This document shows, in pieces, positions 8,610 to 17,485 of a stretch of 51,775 nt of DNA. Source of the stretch: Alphaproteobacteria bacterium (GTDB taxonomy: Bacteria > Pseudomonadota > Alphaproteobacteria > Rhizobiales > Beijerinckiaceae); the NCBI GenBank assembly GCA_016869555.1, contig VGDY01000009.1, forward strand, positions 1-51,775, read 5' to 3'. A program made the translations under genes and the position numbers. The notes below the pieces were generated by a model that was given only the letters and a program-made list of their open reading frames with translations, was not told the origin of the DNA and did no database searches. The stretch's first letter is position 1. Every line of letters begins with the position of its first letter.

Positions 8610-9719
8610 GTGACGTATGATTTCTTCGATGATCCGGTCGACTGGGCGTTCGCCGCGCTCTTCGCCATGCTCGCGTTCGGCGCCTGGGCGTTGCGGCTTT
8701 GGGAGCCGTCGATCGGCGGGCCGCTGACCAATCTCTCGTTGAACTTCGCCGCGCTCGTCGCCATCCTGCTTGGCGCGCAATATCTGTGGCGGGCGGGTTT
8801 TCCGAATTACCCGTTCGGCGACGGAGCCGCCTGGCGGCGCCTTGCCGCCTATCCCCTGCGTCAGTTCATCTATGCGGCTGCGGGGATGCTTATCGTCAGC
8901 GGCGGATTCGAAGCGATTTTCAGTGGCGCCGCGTTTGACGTAATGGGGATTTCGGCCGGATCGCCAGCTCTGGCGGATCAATCCTTCGCCGATGTCGCGC
9001 GCGCGACAAACCAGATCGCCGCCTTCGCGCTCCCGGCCGGATTGATCGCCTATCTCGGCTTCGTCGCGCTGGCCGGACCGGCGCGGCGCGCGACGTCCAC
9101 GGCGCTTGTCGCCACCGCGCCACCCGCGGACAAGGCGCCGCTTTCGCCGCGTTTGGCGTTGATCGGGCGGGATCTTGCGCGCCGCATCCGCCTCACGGGC
9201 TGGATCGGGTTCTGGGTCGATTTCGTTCTTGCGTTCCTGACCGCGCCGCTCCTCGCTTTTGGCGCGGTCGGCCAGTCGATCAGCTCGACCATCTGGGTCA
9301 GCGATCCGATCCATTGGGGATATTTCGGGCTCGGCCTGTTGTTCGCGTCGCTGTTCCTCGACTTTTTTTCGACCGTCGCGTCGGACCGGCTGGTCAGCGA
9401 TCCTGCGCGCATGCTCGCCGCCGACCAGCCAGCGGCCTTATGGTTTCTCGGGGTCGGTTCGCTCGTTAACATTGTTGGCGCGGTCGTGTCGTTCACCGGA
9501 GTCGGTTTGAGCGTCGCCCTCCTTGTCGCCAAAACCGTCTCCCAGCCGCCGGGGATCGCGATCACCGATCCGGACAGGATCGTACGCGCGCTCGACGTCT
9601 TCATCTTAATGGCGAACTTTAACTTGCTTGTTGCTCATTTCATTGGGGCTGGAGCCTCCGTCTGGCTCAGCATGGAGGCGCTGAAGGCGCGTCACAGATT
9701 CGCGACCGTGCCGGCGTGA
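8610..9719 (+). CDS. multi-pass membrane protein (DUF3611-like C-terminal half)
   Basis: An integral membrane protein of about 369 residues with eight or so hydrophobic segments. The C-terminal part, from RDLARRIRLTGWIGFWVDFVL onward, resembles DUF3611 proteins of cyanobacteria and proteobacteria (GWIGFW motif, a conserved SDRL segment, a final helix pair). That match is from memory and modest. The start is uncertain: GTG at 8610 begins right before the first membrane helix, but the frame stays open to 8454. The next gene lies 58 bases away in convergent orientation. Function unknown. Confidence 0.6.
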   Translation: MTYDFFDDPVDWAFAALFAMLAFGAWALRLWEPSIGGPLTNLSLNFAALVAILLGAQYLWRAGFPNYPFGDGAAWRRLAAYPLRQFIYAAAGMLIVSGGFEAIFSGAAFDVMGISAGSPALADQSFADVARATNQIAAFALPAGLIAYLGFVALAGPARRATSTALVATAPPADKAPLSPRLALIGRDLARRIRLTGWIGFWVDFVLAFLTAPLLAFGAVGQSISSTIWVSDPIHWGYFGLGLLFASLFLDFFSTVASDRLVSDPARMLAADQPAALWFLGVGSLVNIVGAVVSFTGVGLSVALLVAKTVSQPPGIAITDPDRIVRALDVFILMANFNLLVAHFIGAGASVWLSMEALKARHRFATVPA

Positions 9720-9777
9720 GGACATCTTCAAGACATGTCGCGGCGCGGCGTCGCTCGGCCAAAGCGGCGCGCGACGA

Positions 9778-11079
9778 TTATTCTTCGTAAACGATTTCGC
9801 CGCCGACGACGGTCGTTCTGACCACGCCCTGCAGCAGCGCGCCGTCGAAAGGCGTGTTCTTGCAGCGCGAATGGAGCTTCGCCGGATCGACGACGAAGGG
9901 CGCGTCCGGGTCGAAGCAAATGATGTCGGCGGGCGCGCCTCTTTGCAGCCTGCCCTGCGGCAGTCCCAAAATTTTCGCCGGGCGGGACGTCATCGCGTCG
10001 AGCAGGCGGAGAAGCGTCACCTCGCCCGAGTGTACGAGACGCAGGCCGGCGGCGAGCATCGTCTCGACGCCGATCGCCCCATATTCGGCTTCGGCGAAAG
10101 GCAGTCGCTTCGTCTCCACGTCTTGAGGATCATGGTCGGAGACGATGACGTCGATAAGGCCTTCGCTCAGCGCCGCGACAAGCGCCTTGCGCTCGTCCTC
10201 ATGGCGAAGCGGCGGCTTCAGCTTGAGAAACGTCCGGTAGTCGCCGATGTCGTTCTCGTTGAGCGTCAGATGGTTGATCGAGGTCCCGCAGGTGACGGGC
10301 AAGCCCTCGTCCTTGGCCCGTCGCAGGGCGTCGAGCGACAGGGTCGTCGTCACGATCGCCGAATGGTAACGGGCGCCCGTCAGGGCGACGAGCCTTAGGT
10401 CGCGATCGAGCATGATCGCCTCGGCTTCGCGCGGCGCGCCGGAGAGGCCAAGCCGATGCGCGAATTCGCCTTCATTCATGACGCCGGCGCCGAGATCCGG
10501 GTCTTCGGCGAAATGGACGACCAGCGCGTCAAAGTCGCGCCCATAGGTCAGCGCCCGGCGCATCGCCAGCGCATTTTTCACCGAGCGCACGCCATCGCAG
10601 AACGCCACGGCGCCGGCCTGCTGGAGCAGACCAAGCTCGGCGATCTCCCTCCCCTCGCGGCCCCTGGTGAGCGCCGCCATCGGCGCGACGCGCACAAGGC
10701 CGGTGTCACGCGCGCGACGCAGGACGAAATCGACCACGGCCGGATCGTCCACGGGCGGCAGCGTCGCCGCGGTCGCGACCAGCGTCGTGACCCCGCCCGC
10801 CGCGGCGGCGAGTGTCGCGCTCGCGATGGTTTCGCGATGCTCGGCGCCCGGCTCGCCGACGAAGGCCTGCATGTCGATGAGGCCGGGCGCGACGACCTCG
10901 CCGGCGCAGTCGATGAGGCGCGCGCCCTCTGGCGCGTCGTCCGGCCGCACGGACTCGCCGAGTTCCGCGATGACGCCGTTTTGGGTCATGAGGCCGCCGC
11001 GCCAATCCCGTCCCGAGGCCGGATCGATCAGCCGGGCGTTGAAAAGAAGCAGCGGCGCTGGAGATTGGGGTGGCGACAT
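9778..11079 (-). CDS. pyrC: dihydroorotase-like protein with lost metal-binding HxH
   Basis: A 433-residue member of the type I dihydroorotase family (amidohydrolase fold). Overall similarity is clear: PGLIDM near 66-70, EPGAEHRET, SINHLTLNENDIGDYRTF and VSDHDPQ with D315. In active enzymes the first strand ends D-x-H-x-H, but here it reads DMQAFVGEPG, so both metal-binding histidines are replaced by Q71 and F73. Inactive PyrC-like proteins of this kind are known to pair with and stabilise aspartate carbamoyltransferase (PyrB) in some bacteria. No pyrB is adjacent. Catalysis is unlikely; a structural PyrB partner role is the best inference. Confidence 0.8.
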   Translation of the reverse strand: MSPPQSPAPLLLFNARLIDPASGRDWRGGLMTQNGVIAELGESVRPDDAPEGARLIDCAGEVVAPGLIDMQAFVGEPGAEHRETIASATLAAAAGGVTTLVATAATLPPVDDPAVVDFVLRRARDTGLVRVAPMAALTRGREGREIAELGLLQQAGAVAFCDGVRSVKNALAMRRALTYGRDFDALVVHFAEDPDLGAGVMNEGEFAHRLGLSGAPREAEAIMLDRDLRLVALTGARYHSAIVTTTLSLDALRRAKDEGLPVTCGTSINHLTLNENDIGDYRTFLKLKPPLRHEDERKALVAALSEGLIDVIVSDHDPQDVETKRLPFAEAEYGAIGVETMLAAGLRLVHSGEVTLLRLLDAMTSRPAKILGLPQGRLQRGAPADIICFDPDAPFVVDPAKLHSRCKNTPFDGALLQGVVRTTVVGGEIVYEE

Positions 11080-11209
11080 AGCGCTTGCTTAGGCCATTTG
11101 TCGGGGGTTGCAAATGCGCCCGCTGGCGAGAGGGCTTGACCTCCTTTCCCCTGCGCCTAGCTACTGCGAGACGGGAGCGTGAAGCGCGGACCGCGCCCGG
11201 GGGCAAACG

Positions 11210-12319
11210 ATGCGTTCCCTCAGCCGTTCCGAGTCCCCTTTAGCGCCGAACGCGGCCGAAGGCGGACGACGCCCCGATTTCGCTGCGACGATGGCGGCCG
11301 CCTTTGACGGAATCTTCGCGCTCGACGAGCGCGGGGCGATTCGCTTGATGAACGCCGAAGCGGCGACCTTATTCGGCTATCGTCCCGAAGACCTGATCGG
11401 CCGAGACTTCGGGATGCTGACGCCTGAATCGGATCGCTCCTATCGCGATGATCTGCGTCCCGAGGCGCCAATGTTTCGCCGGCGTATCGACGGCTTGCGC
11501 AAGAATGGGTCGATCTTCCCGATAGAGCTTGGCTTCAGCGAAATAGCCTGCGACGGCGAGCGCCTCCTTATCGGGCTGATCCGCGATCTCAGCCGATGCG
11601 GCCGCTTCGAAGACGGTGTTCACGAGCTTCAGGCGAACCGCCTTGATCTGATTGAAAACATGGCGGCTGGGCTGGCGCATGAACTCAAGCAGCCTTTGAC
11701 GGCGATTGGCGCCTATCTCAATTTCGCCCGCCGCCATCTTAAGGAAAAGGACCCTTCGGTCGCGAAAATTGCCGAAATGCTGGACAACGCCGATGCGCAG
11801 GTCTTCCGCGTCTCCGAAATCATGGACAATCTTCGCCAGTTCATCGCTCGTGGCGAGACGGGGAAATCCCCGCAAAATTTGAACGCCGTCGTCCGGACCG
11901 CCTGCGAGTTCACCGATGCGCTCGCCAAGCAACACAATGTCAAGACGACGATCGACCTCGCCGCCTCGCCGGACCTGGTCGTGATCAATAAGGTTCAGAT
12001 TCAGCAGGTCGTCGTCAATCTGAAGCGAAACGCCGTCGAAGCGATGCAGCACGGCGAACGGCGCGAGATGCGAGTCTCGACTCGCCTGCTCGAAGGCAAT
12101 CTCATTCGGACCGATGTCGCCGACACCGGTCCAGGCCTGCCCGAGGAAGTCAAAACCAGGCTCTTCGCGCAATTCACGACGACGAAACCGCATGGCCTTG
12201 GCGTCGGGCTCTCGATATCGCGTTCGATCATCGAAGCGCATAGCGGGAAAATCTGGGCGGAGCCCAACCCGGGCGGCGGCACGGTCTTCAGCTTCGTGTT
12301 GCCGCTGGCGGATGATTGA
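11210..12319 (+). CDS. PAS-domain sensor histidine kinase (FixL-like, no heme region)
   Basis: A 369-residue soluble two-component kinase. A PAS domain (about 25-130) is followed by the phosphoacceptor helix with H157 in GLAHELKQPL, then an HATPase with N box (NLKRNAVEAM), G1 (DTGPGLP) and G2 (GLGVGLSISRSIIEAHSG). The layout is that of FixL/DctB-type kinases. The PAS loop that carries the heme-ligand histidine in FixL is shortened here, so oxygen sensing through heme is unlikely. There are no membrane helices. No response regulator gene lies beside it, so the partner is unknown. Confidence 0.88.
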   Translation: MRSLSRSESPLAPNAAEGGRRPDFAATMAAAFDGIFALDERGAIRLMNAEAATLFGYRPEDLIGRDFGMLTPESDRSYRDDLRPEAPMFRRRIDGLRKNGSIFPIELGFSEIACDGERLLIGLIRDLSRCGRFEDGVHELQANRLDLIENMAAGLAHELKQPLTAIGAYLNFARRHLKEKDPSVAKIAEMLDNADAQVFRVSEIMDNLRQFIARGETGKSPQNLNAVVRTACEFTDALAKQHNVKTTIDLAASPDLVVINKVQIQQVVVNLKRNAVEAMQHGERREMRVSTRLLEGNLIRTDVADTGPGLPEEVKTRLFAQFTTTKPHGLGVGLSISRSIIEAHSGKIWAEPNPGGGTVFSFVLPLADD

Positions 12320-12520
12320 CGGCGCGGCCGGTCCCGCAATCACTGAAATAATGCCGACGCCTAGCGCAACCAGATGTTTCGCGCCGATCGTTAACTGCGC
12401 AGTGAGGTTGCGGCGTCAGCATTCGGCGATGCGGATGTGGATAAGAAGGGAGGAACTGCTATTGTTTCGCGGCGCGCCAGCGTCTCGAGCGTCATTGGAT
12501 TTTTTTGGAGAGAGGGCTTC

Positions 12521-13183
12521 GTGCTGAGCTTCGAGAACGTCGGCCTGCGTTATGGCGTCGGCGCCGAAACCCTTCGCGACATCAATTTTCAGATCGCGCC
12601 GCGCTCCTTCCAGTTCCTCACCGGCCCGTCCGGCGCAGGCAAGACCACTTTGATGCGCCTGATCATTATGGCCCTTCGGCCGACGCGCGGACTGATCAAC
12701 ATTTTTGGCAAGGACACGGCTGCGCTCAGTAATGAGGAGGTCGCCGAGACGCGCCGCGGGCTCGGCGTCGTCTTCCAGGATTTCCGGCTGCTGGACCATT
12801 TGACGCTTTACGAAAACGTCGCCCTGCCCTTGCGGGTGCTCGGCCGCGAAGAATCGAGCTATCGCGCCGAAGTGACCGAACTCCTGCGCTGGGTCGGCCT
12901 CGGCGAACGCGCGCATGCGTGCCCGACGATCCTTTCGGGCGGCGAAAAGCAGCGCGCCGCGATCGCCCGCGCACTGATTTCTCAGCCTAAACTGCTGCTT
13001 GCAGACGAACCGACCGGCAACGTCGACCCGACGCTTGCGCGGCGGATCCTGCGCCTGTTCGTCGAGCTTCACAAAGCTGGCACCGCCGTCATCATCGCAA
13101 CCCATGACTTGACCTTGATGGATCAGTATGAGGAAGCGCGGCGTCTCGTGCTCGCCGACGGCCGGCTTCACATTTTCGAATAG
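12521..13183 (+). CDS. ftsE: cell division ATP-binding protein FtsE
   Basis: A 220-residue ABC ATPase that with FtsX regulates peptidoglycan hydrolysis at the division site. Walker A is GPSGAGKTT, the signature is LSGGEKQRAAIARAL and Walker B is LLLADEPTGNVD. The GTG at 12521 is chosen as start: it follows GGAGAGAGGG by a few bases, gives the usual FtsE length and begins at the conserved LSFENVGLRY. Upstream in-frame ATGs would add 28 residues outside the family. FtsX follows 7 bases later. Confidence 0.93.
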   Translation: MLSFENVGLRYGVGAETLRDINFQIAPRSFQFLTGPSGAGKTTLMRLIIMALRPTRGLINIFGKDTAALSNEEVAETRRGLGVVFQDFRLLDHLTLYENVALPLRVLGREESSYRAEVTELLRWVGLGERAHACPTILSGGEKQRAAIARALISQPKLLLADEPTGNVDPTLARRILRLFVELHKAGTAVIIATHDLTLMDQYEEARRLVLADGRLHIFE

Positions 13184-13190
13184 GCGGAAG

Positions 13191-14159
13191 ATGGCCGTGA
13201 TGCGATTTTCGTCCCCGACCCGCCATGAAGCGTCCGACATCGACGCCGACGCCGAAGAATTTCCGGCGCAAAGCGCGCTGGTGCCGGCAGATTCGGTGCC
13301 CGGCCGTTCGCTCGTCATCGTCATTGCGATCATGACGTTTCTTGCCGCGCTTGCCGCCAATGTCGCCATTCTCGTCGCCGACGCCAGCGTGGACTGGCGC
13401 GGCGACATCGCGCGCGAGGCGACCGTGCAGGTGCGCCCGGCGCCCGGCCGCGAAATCGAGGCTGACGTCGCGGCTGCGGCGGAGGCGATGCGGCGGACGC
13501 CCGGCGTGCGGGAGGCGCGTGTCTACGCCCAGTCCGAATCAGAGGCGCTGCTGACGCCTTGGCTCGGCGAGGGACTGGACCTTTCGGAACTCCCGACGCC
13601 CCGCATGATCGTGTTAAAGTTCGAGACCGAAAATCGCCCGGATTTCGAGAGGTTGCGCACGGAGCTCGAGCGCGTCGTCCCCAGCGCCGTGCTCGACGAT
13701 CACCATGTATTTATTGAGCGGCTTGGCGACATGGCGCGCGCCGCCGTGGCGACCGCCGCGTTCATCTTAATTCTTATCCTCGCGGCCATGGCCGTCGCGG
13801 TGGCGTCGGCGACCCGGGCGGCGGTCGCCACCAATCGCGAGATCGTCGAAGTGCTGCATTTGGTTGGCGCCGCCGATGCTTTCATCGCCAGGGAATTTCA
13901 GCGCCGCTTCATGGCGTTGGGCTTGCGCGGCGCGCTGATCGGCGGAGGGGGCGCGATCGCCTTTTTCGTCCTGGCGCAGTTTCTCGCCCAGCAATGGCGC
14001 GTGACCGGCGGCGGCGAACAGATCGAAGCGATGTTCGGCGAATTTTCGCTTAGTCCCAGCGGCTTCCTTGCGATCGTGCTACTTGCGGGCGGGGTCGCGG
14101 CGCTGACCGGCTATTTGTCGCGAGTTATCGTGCTGCGTCATTTGTGGCGCCTCGGTTAA
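13191..14159 (+). CDS. ftsX: cell division protein FtsX
   Basis: Membrane partner of FtsE, 322 residues. It has a cytoplasmic N-terminal tail, a first helix near residues 45-65, and a periplasmic domain (about 70-180) that in relatives contacts amidase activators or endopeptidases. Three C-terminal helices follow, ending in SRVIVLRHLWRLG. The ATG at 13191 follows an AGGCGGAAG ribosome-binding site. A short hairpin (TGGCGCC/GGCGCCA, 14162-14184) lies just after the stop but lacks a T tract. Confidence 0.92.
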   Translation: MAVMRFSSPTRHEASDIDADAEEFPAQSALVPADSVPGRSLVIVIAIMTFLAALAANVAILVADASVDWRGDIAREATVQVRPAPGREIEADVAAAAEAMRRTPGVREARVYAQSESEALLTPWLGEGLDLSELPTPRMIVLKFETENRPDFERLRTELERVVPSAVLDDHHVFIERLGDMARAAVATAAFILILILAAMAVAVASATRAAVATNREIVEVLHLVGAADAFIAREFQRRFMALGLRGALIGGGGAIAFFVLAQFLAQQWRVTGGGEQIEAMFGEFSLSPSGFLAIVLLAGGVAALTGYLSRVIVLRHLWRLG

Positions 14160-14232
14160 GCTGGCGCCAATAACATCGGCGCCAAAATCAGACTATAGTC
14201 GCGTCAGAATCGCATTTCGCGCGTTTAAGGGC

Positions 14233-14955
14233 ATGGGCGAAGGACTCCAGAATTTGACGATGCCCCTGCGCCAGGGAGCGAGCAACGGGTCGAGCGCGGT
14301 CCGAAAGATCGCCTGCGCGATCTTGGCAGGCGCCGGTTTTGTCGGCGCGGCGTTTCTCTTTGGTTTTGCGAGCTTCGCGCTGTCGCTGCCGCGAGAGGAA
14401 TTCGCCGTACCGGCGCCGGCGGAGGGGGTTGTCGCGCTAACCGGCGGTTCGGATCGGGTGCTCGACGCCGCGACCCTGCTGGCGAGCGGACAGGCGCGCC
14501 GCATGCTCATCACCGGCGTCAATCGCGCCACCCGCAGCGCCGTCATCGCGAAAATACTGCCGGTGTCGCGCGAGCTTTTCGAGTGTTGCGTCGATCTCGG
14601 CTACCAGGCGCTCGATACGGCTGGAAACGCCAAAGAAACGCGCGATTGGGCTCGCCAGCACAACATTACCCGCACGCTCATCGTCGTCACCTCAAATTAC
14701 CATATGCCGCGCGCTTTGGTCGAAATCTCGGCCGCCCTGCCGGATGTCGAACTCTTTCCGTTTCCGGTCGTCAGCGAGCATATCGACGTCTCGGATTGGG
14801 TCAGCAATCTCCGCGTCGCGCGCTTCATCGGTAAGGAATATGTGAAATATCTCGGCTCGTTATTGCGCACCAAAGTCATGAGGGACTTTGACGATTCGGA
14901 GCCGCCGCCGCAGCTTCGTCACAGCTTCGCTTCGACTGCAAGCGATCTCCGCTGA
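14233..14955 (+). CDS. YdcF/SanA-family (DUF218) membrane-anchored protein
   Basis: A 240-residue DUF218 protein with one N-terminal membrane helix (about 28-50). The DUF218 domain shows GVVALTGGSDRVLDAATLL, ARRMLITGVNR and VVTSNYHMPRALVE, the last being the conserved SxYH.xRA-type motif. Family members (YdcF, SanA, ElyC) act at the cell envelope, some in peptidoglycan or undecaprenyl-lipid homeostasis; biochemical roles are mostly open. It sits 73 bases behind ftsX on the same strand, a common alphaproteobacterial order, which supports an envelope role. Confidence 0.87.
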   Translation: MGEGLQNLTMPLRQGASNGSSAVRKIACAILAGAGFVGAAFLFGFASFALSLPREEFAVPAPAEGVVALTGGSDRVLDAATLLASGQARRMLITGVNRATRSAVIAKILPVSRELFECCVDLGYQALDTAGNAKETRDWARQHNITRTLIVVTSNYHMPRALVEISAALPDVELFPFPVVSEHIDVSDWVSNLRVARFIGKEYVKYLGSLLRTKVMRDFDDSEPPPQLRHSFASTASDLR

Positions 14956-15046
14956 GCTTCAGGACAGTTCGTCGACCCACTCCAGCGCTCTGACCGACGC
15001 TGAATCAGGCCGCGAGGCAGCGCCTCCGCCGATCCGATCAGCCTCC

Positions 15047-16873
15047 TCAGGCGGCGGCGCCGGCGCGGTCGGTGTCGAACTGCAGTTTCGCCAGTCGCGC
15101 ATAAAGACCGCCGGCGGCGATCAGGCTCGCATGCGTCCCCTGCTCCACCAGGCGTCCGTCATCGATGACGACGATGCGATCGGCTTCAAGCACGGTCGCG
15201 AGACGATGTGCGATGACGAGGCTCGTGCGCCCCTGCATCACGTCATGCAGCGCCGCCTGCACCAGCGCTTCATTCTCGGCGTCGAGCGCCGAGGTCGCCT
15301 CGTCGAGGAGCAGCACCGGCGCGTCGGCCAATATCGCGCGCGCAATGGCGAGACGCTGGCGCTGGCCGCCCGACAGCGTGATGCCGCGCTCGCCGAGCAG
15401 CGTGTCGTAGCCCAGCGGCAGCGCCATGATGAAGTCATGCGCCTGGGCGCGTTTGGCCGCGGCGACGATTTTTTCGTTCGACGCCTGTTCGCGGCCGTAG
15501 GCGATATTTTCAGCTACTGAAAGACCGAAAATCACCGGATCCTGGGGCGCAAGCGCGATCGCTTTGCGCAGCGCCGCCGGATCGAGGTCGCGCAGGTCGA
15601 CGCCGTCAAGGGTAACCGCGCCGGAGTCGACATCATAGAATCGAAGGAGCAGCGCAAAGGTCGTCGACTTGCCCGCTCCCGACGGTCCGACAAGCGCGAC
15701 GCGCTCGCCGGGCTCGACGACGAGCGAGAAATTCTGCAAGGCGGGCCGGTCGGGCGCGGTCGGATAGGCGAAGCGCACATGGTCGAAGGCGATGCGGCCT
15801 TTCCAGCGCGCCGGCGGATGAACCGGCCGCGGCGGCGCGACGATGCGCGGCTCTATGGCGAGAATGTCGGCGATGCGTCCGGCGGCTCCGGCGGCGGCGG
15901 AGAGTTCGCTCCAGGTCTGCGAGAGCTCGCCCAATGAACTGGCGCCGAGCACCGCGTAAAGGACGAACTGCGACAGAACGCCGGACGTCATGCGCCCCTC
16001 GAGCACGTCCTGCGCCCCAAGCCAGAGCACGCCGACGACGCTGGTGAACACGACGAGAATGGCGCCGGCGGTCACCAAGGCGCGCAGCAGCGTCGCCGAC
16101 TGGGCGGCGTCATAGGCGGCCTCGACTTCGCGGGTGAATCGGCCAGTCGTATAGGCTTGCGCGCCATTGGCCTGCATCGCGCGCACGGCGGAGAGATTTT
16201 CGCCGGCATAGGCCGAGGCCTGCGCCAGCGTGTCCTGCGCGTGACGCGAGCGCCGGCGCACCGCCCGGCCGGAGCCGATGAGCGGCAGAACGATGATCGG
16301 GATCGCCGCGAGCGCCAGGCCGGCAAGCTTGGGGCTGGTCGCGACCATCATCACGATCGCGCCAAAGAACATGAAGAGATTGCGCAGCGCGACCGACGCC
16401 GACGAGCCGAAGGCGGATTTCAGCTGCGTCGTATCCGCGGTGAGCCGCGAGAGCAGTTCGCCGGTCTTCGCCGTGTCGTAGAAGGCGGCGTCAAGAGTCG
16501 TGAGATGCTTGAAGAGATCGGCGCGCAGATCGGCGACGACGCGCTCGCCGAGCGTCATGACGAAATAGTAGCGGGTGCCGGAAGCCATCGCGAGCGTCGC
16601 GGCGACCGCGATCATCGCCCCGAAATAGGCGTTCACCGCGCCGGCGCTATCGGCGGAAAAGCCGTGATCGATCATGCCGCGCACAGCAAACGGCAGGGTG
16701 AGAGTCGCGCCCGCGGCCACGAGTAGCGCGACAAAGGCGAGAATGATCGTTCGCTTGTAGCGCAGCGCATATGGCAGCAGGGGCCGAAGCGGCGCGAGAG
16801 CAGCCTTGAAACCGCGATCACCCTTGCGAGCCGCAGGGGCGGCGGCGTTAACGTCAGCGTTCTTCTTGGTCAT
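15047..16873 (-). CDS. MsbA-like ABC transporter, fused permease and ATPase
   Basis: A 608-residue half-transporter of the exporter type that should act as a homodimer in the inner membrane. A six-helix transmembrane domain (about 30-330) precedes the ATPase domain with Walker A GPSGAGKST, signature LSGGQRQRLAIARAI, Walker B VLLLDEATSALD and H-loop IAHRLAT. It resembles the MsbA/BmrA/lipid A export group, but the substrate (lipid, drug or peptide) cannot be read from sequence. It is convergent with the DUF218 gene. Confidence 0.9.
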   Translation of the reverse strand: MTKKNADVNAAAPAARKGDRGFKAALAPLRPLLPYALRYKRTIILAFVALLVAAGATLTLPFAVRGMIDHGFSADSAGAVNAYFGAMIAVAATLAMASGTRYYFVMTLGERVVADLRADLFKHLTTLDAAFYDTAKTGELLSRLTADTTQLKSAFGSSASVALRNLFMFFGAIVMMVATSPKLAGLALAAIPIIVLPLIGSGRAVRRRSRHAQDTLAQASAYAGENLSAVRAMQANGAQAYTTGRFTREVEAAYDAAQSATLLRALVTAGAILVVFTSVVGVLWLGAQDVLEGRMTSGVLSQFVLYAVLGASSLGELSQTWSELSAAAGAAGRIADILAIEPRIVAPPRPVHPPARWKGRIAFDHVRFAYPTAPDRPALQNFSLVVEPGERVALVGPSGAGKSTTFALLLRFYDVDSGAVTLDGVDLRDLDPAALRKAIALAPQDPVIFGLSVAENIAYGREQASNEKIVAAAKRAQAHDFIMALPLGYDTLLGERGITLSGGQRQRLAIARAILADAPVLLLDEATSALDAENEALVQAALHDVMQGRTSLVIAHRLATVLEADRIVVIDDGRLVEQGTHASLIAAGGLYARLAKLQFDTDRAGAAA

Positions 16874-17187
16874 CGGCAGCGGGTATAGCGTCCGTCTTCG
16901 ACGAAAACGAATTTGGGTGAACGGTTCGCGATCCTAAGGGGGATCACGAAAGCGCGTGGAAAACGAGACATGCGTTTCGCCAGGGAGTTGAGAAAGAGCC
17001 TTCGCTCATCGATTCCTTTTATCTATCATATAATTAGATACGCAAAATCCTGTGCGATCGATGATTGACTCAGCGCCATCTTATGCTAACCTCTGCCTGC
17101 GTCGAAATGACGCGCCCCGTTGGGGCGAGAACTCGCCGGGCGAACAAGGCGCGACTCAGGGAACGAAAATAAGAGGAGATAAGAGCA
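16874..17187. other. 314-base intergenic region
   Basis: Lies between the divergent ABC transporter and the 54-aa gene and so must hold both promoters. It includes an AT-rich patch (about 17014-17050, with ATCTATCATATAATTAGATA) unusual for this DNA and a TTGACT at about 17064. I cannot fix a confident -35/-10 pair. No coding frame or RNA gene is seen. Confidence 0.3.
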
Positions 17188-17352
17188 ATGGCTAAAGAAC
17201 TCGAAATCACCACCAACACCTACGTTTTCGCCGGCATCGGCGCGGTCATTCTCGGCGGTCTCGCCTCTGTCGCGCTTGGCGGCTTGGCGAACACGATCGC
17301 GGCGGCTGTCGTCGGCGGTCTCGCGGGCGGCTGCCTCGGCCTGTTCTTCTAA
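17188..17352 (+). CDS. 54-aa glycine-rich small membrane protein
   Basis: A short gene that reads MAKELEITTNTYVFAGIGAV at the start, followed by a Gly/Ala/Leu-rich hydrophobic stretch with GG repeats (GGL, GGL, VGGLAGG, CLGLFF) to the end. It would form one or two membrane helices like a small holin-like or glycine-zipper protein. The ribosome-binding site (AGAGGAGA, ending 8 bases before ATG) is among the best in the window, and a hairpin terminator follows 52 bases after the stop. That makes it a self-contained, probably well-expressed unit. Function unknown. Confidence 0.72.
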   Translation: MAKELEITTNTYVFAGIGAVILGGLASVALGGLANTIAAAVVGGLAGGCLGLFF

Positions 17353-17404
17353 TTTAGGGCGAATCGCGAGGCGCGGAAAGTTTCGGCCTTCCGCCCTCGA
17401 CGCG

Positions 17405-17433
17405 AAGCCGGCAGTCTCAATGACTGCCGGCTT
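17405..17433 (+). terminator. hairpin terminator after the 54-aa gene
   Basis: Perfect 11-base stem (AAGCCGGCAGT / ACTGCCGGCTT) with a 7-base loop, followed on the plus strand by CTCAGCTTTTG. The stem is strong and the T run short. It separates the small gene from the convergent acyl-CoA synthetase gene. Confidence 0.65.
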
Positions 17434-17485
17434 CTCAGCTTTTGACGCTGACTTTTGACATTTGGCGTAAATCATTGAGGGCCAA

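Noticed and set aside
14162-14184. Hairpin after ftsX as a terminator
   Set aside because: Seven-base stem is followed by AAAATC on the plus strand, not T; the DUF218 gene follows on the same strand.
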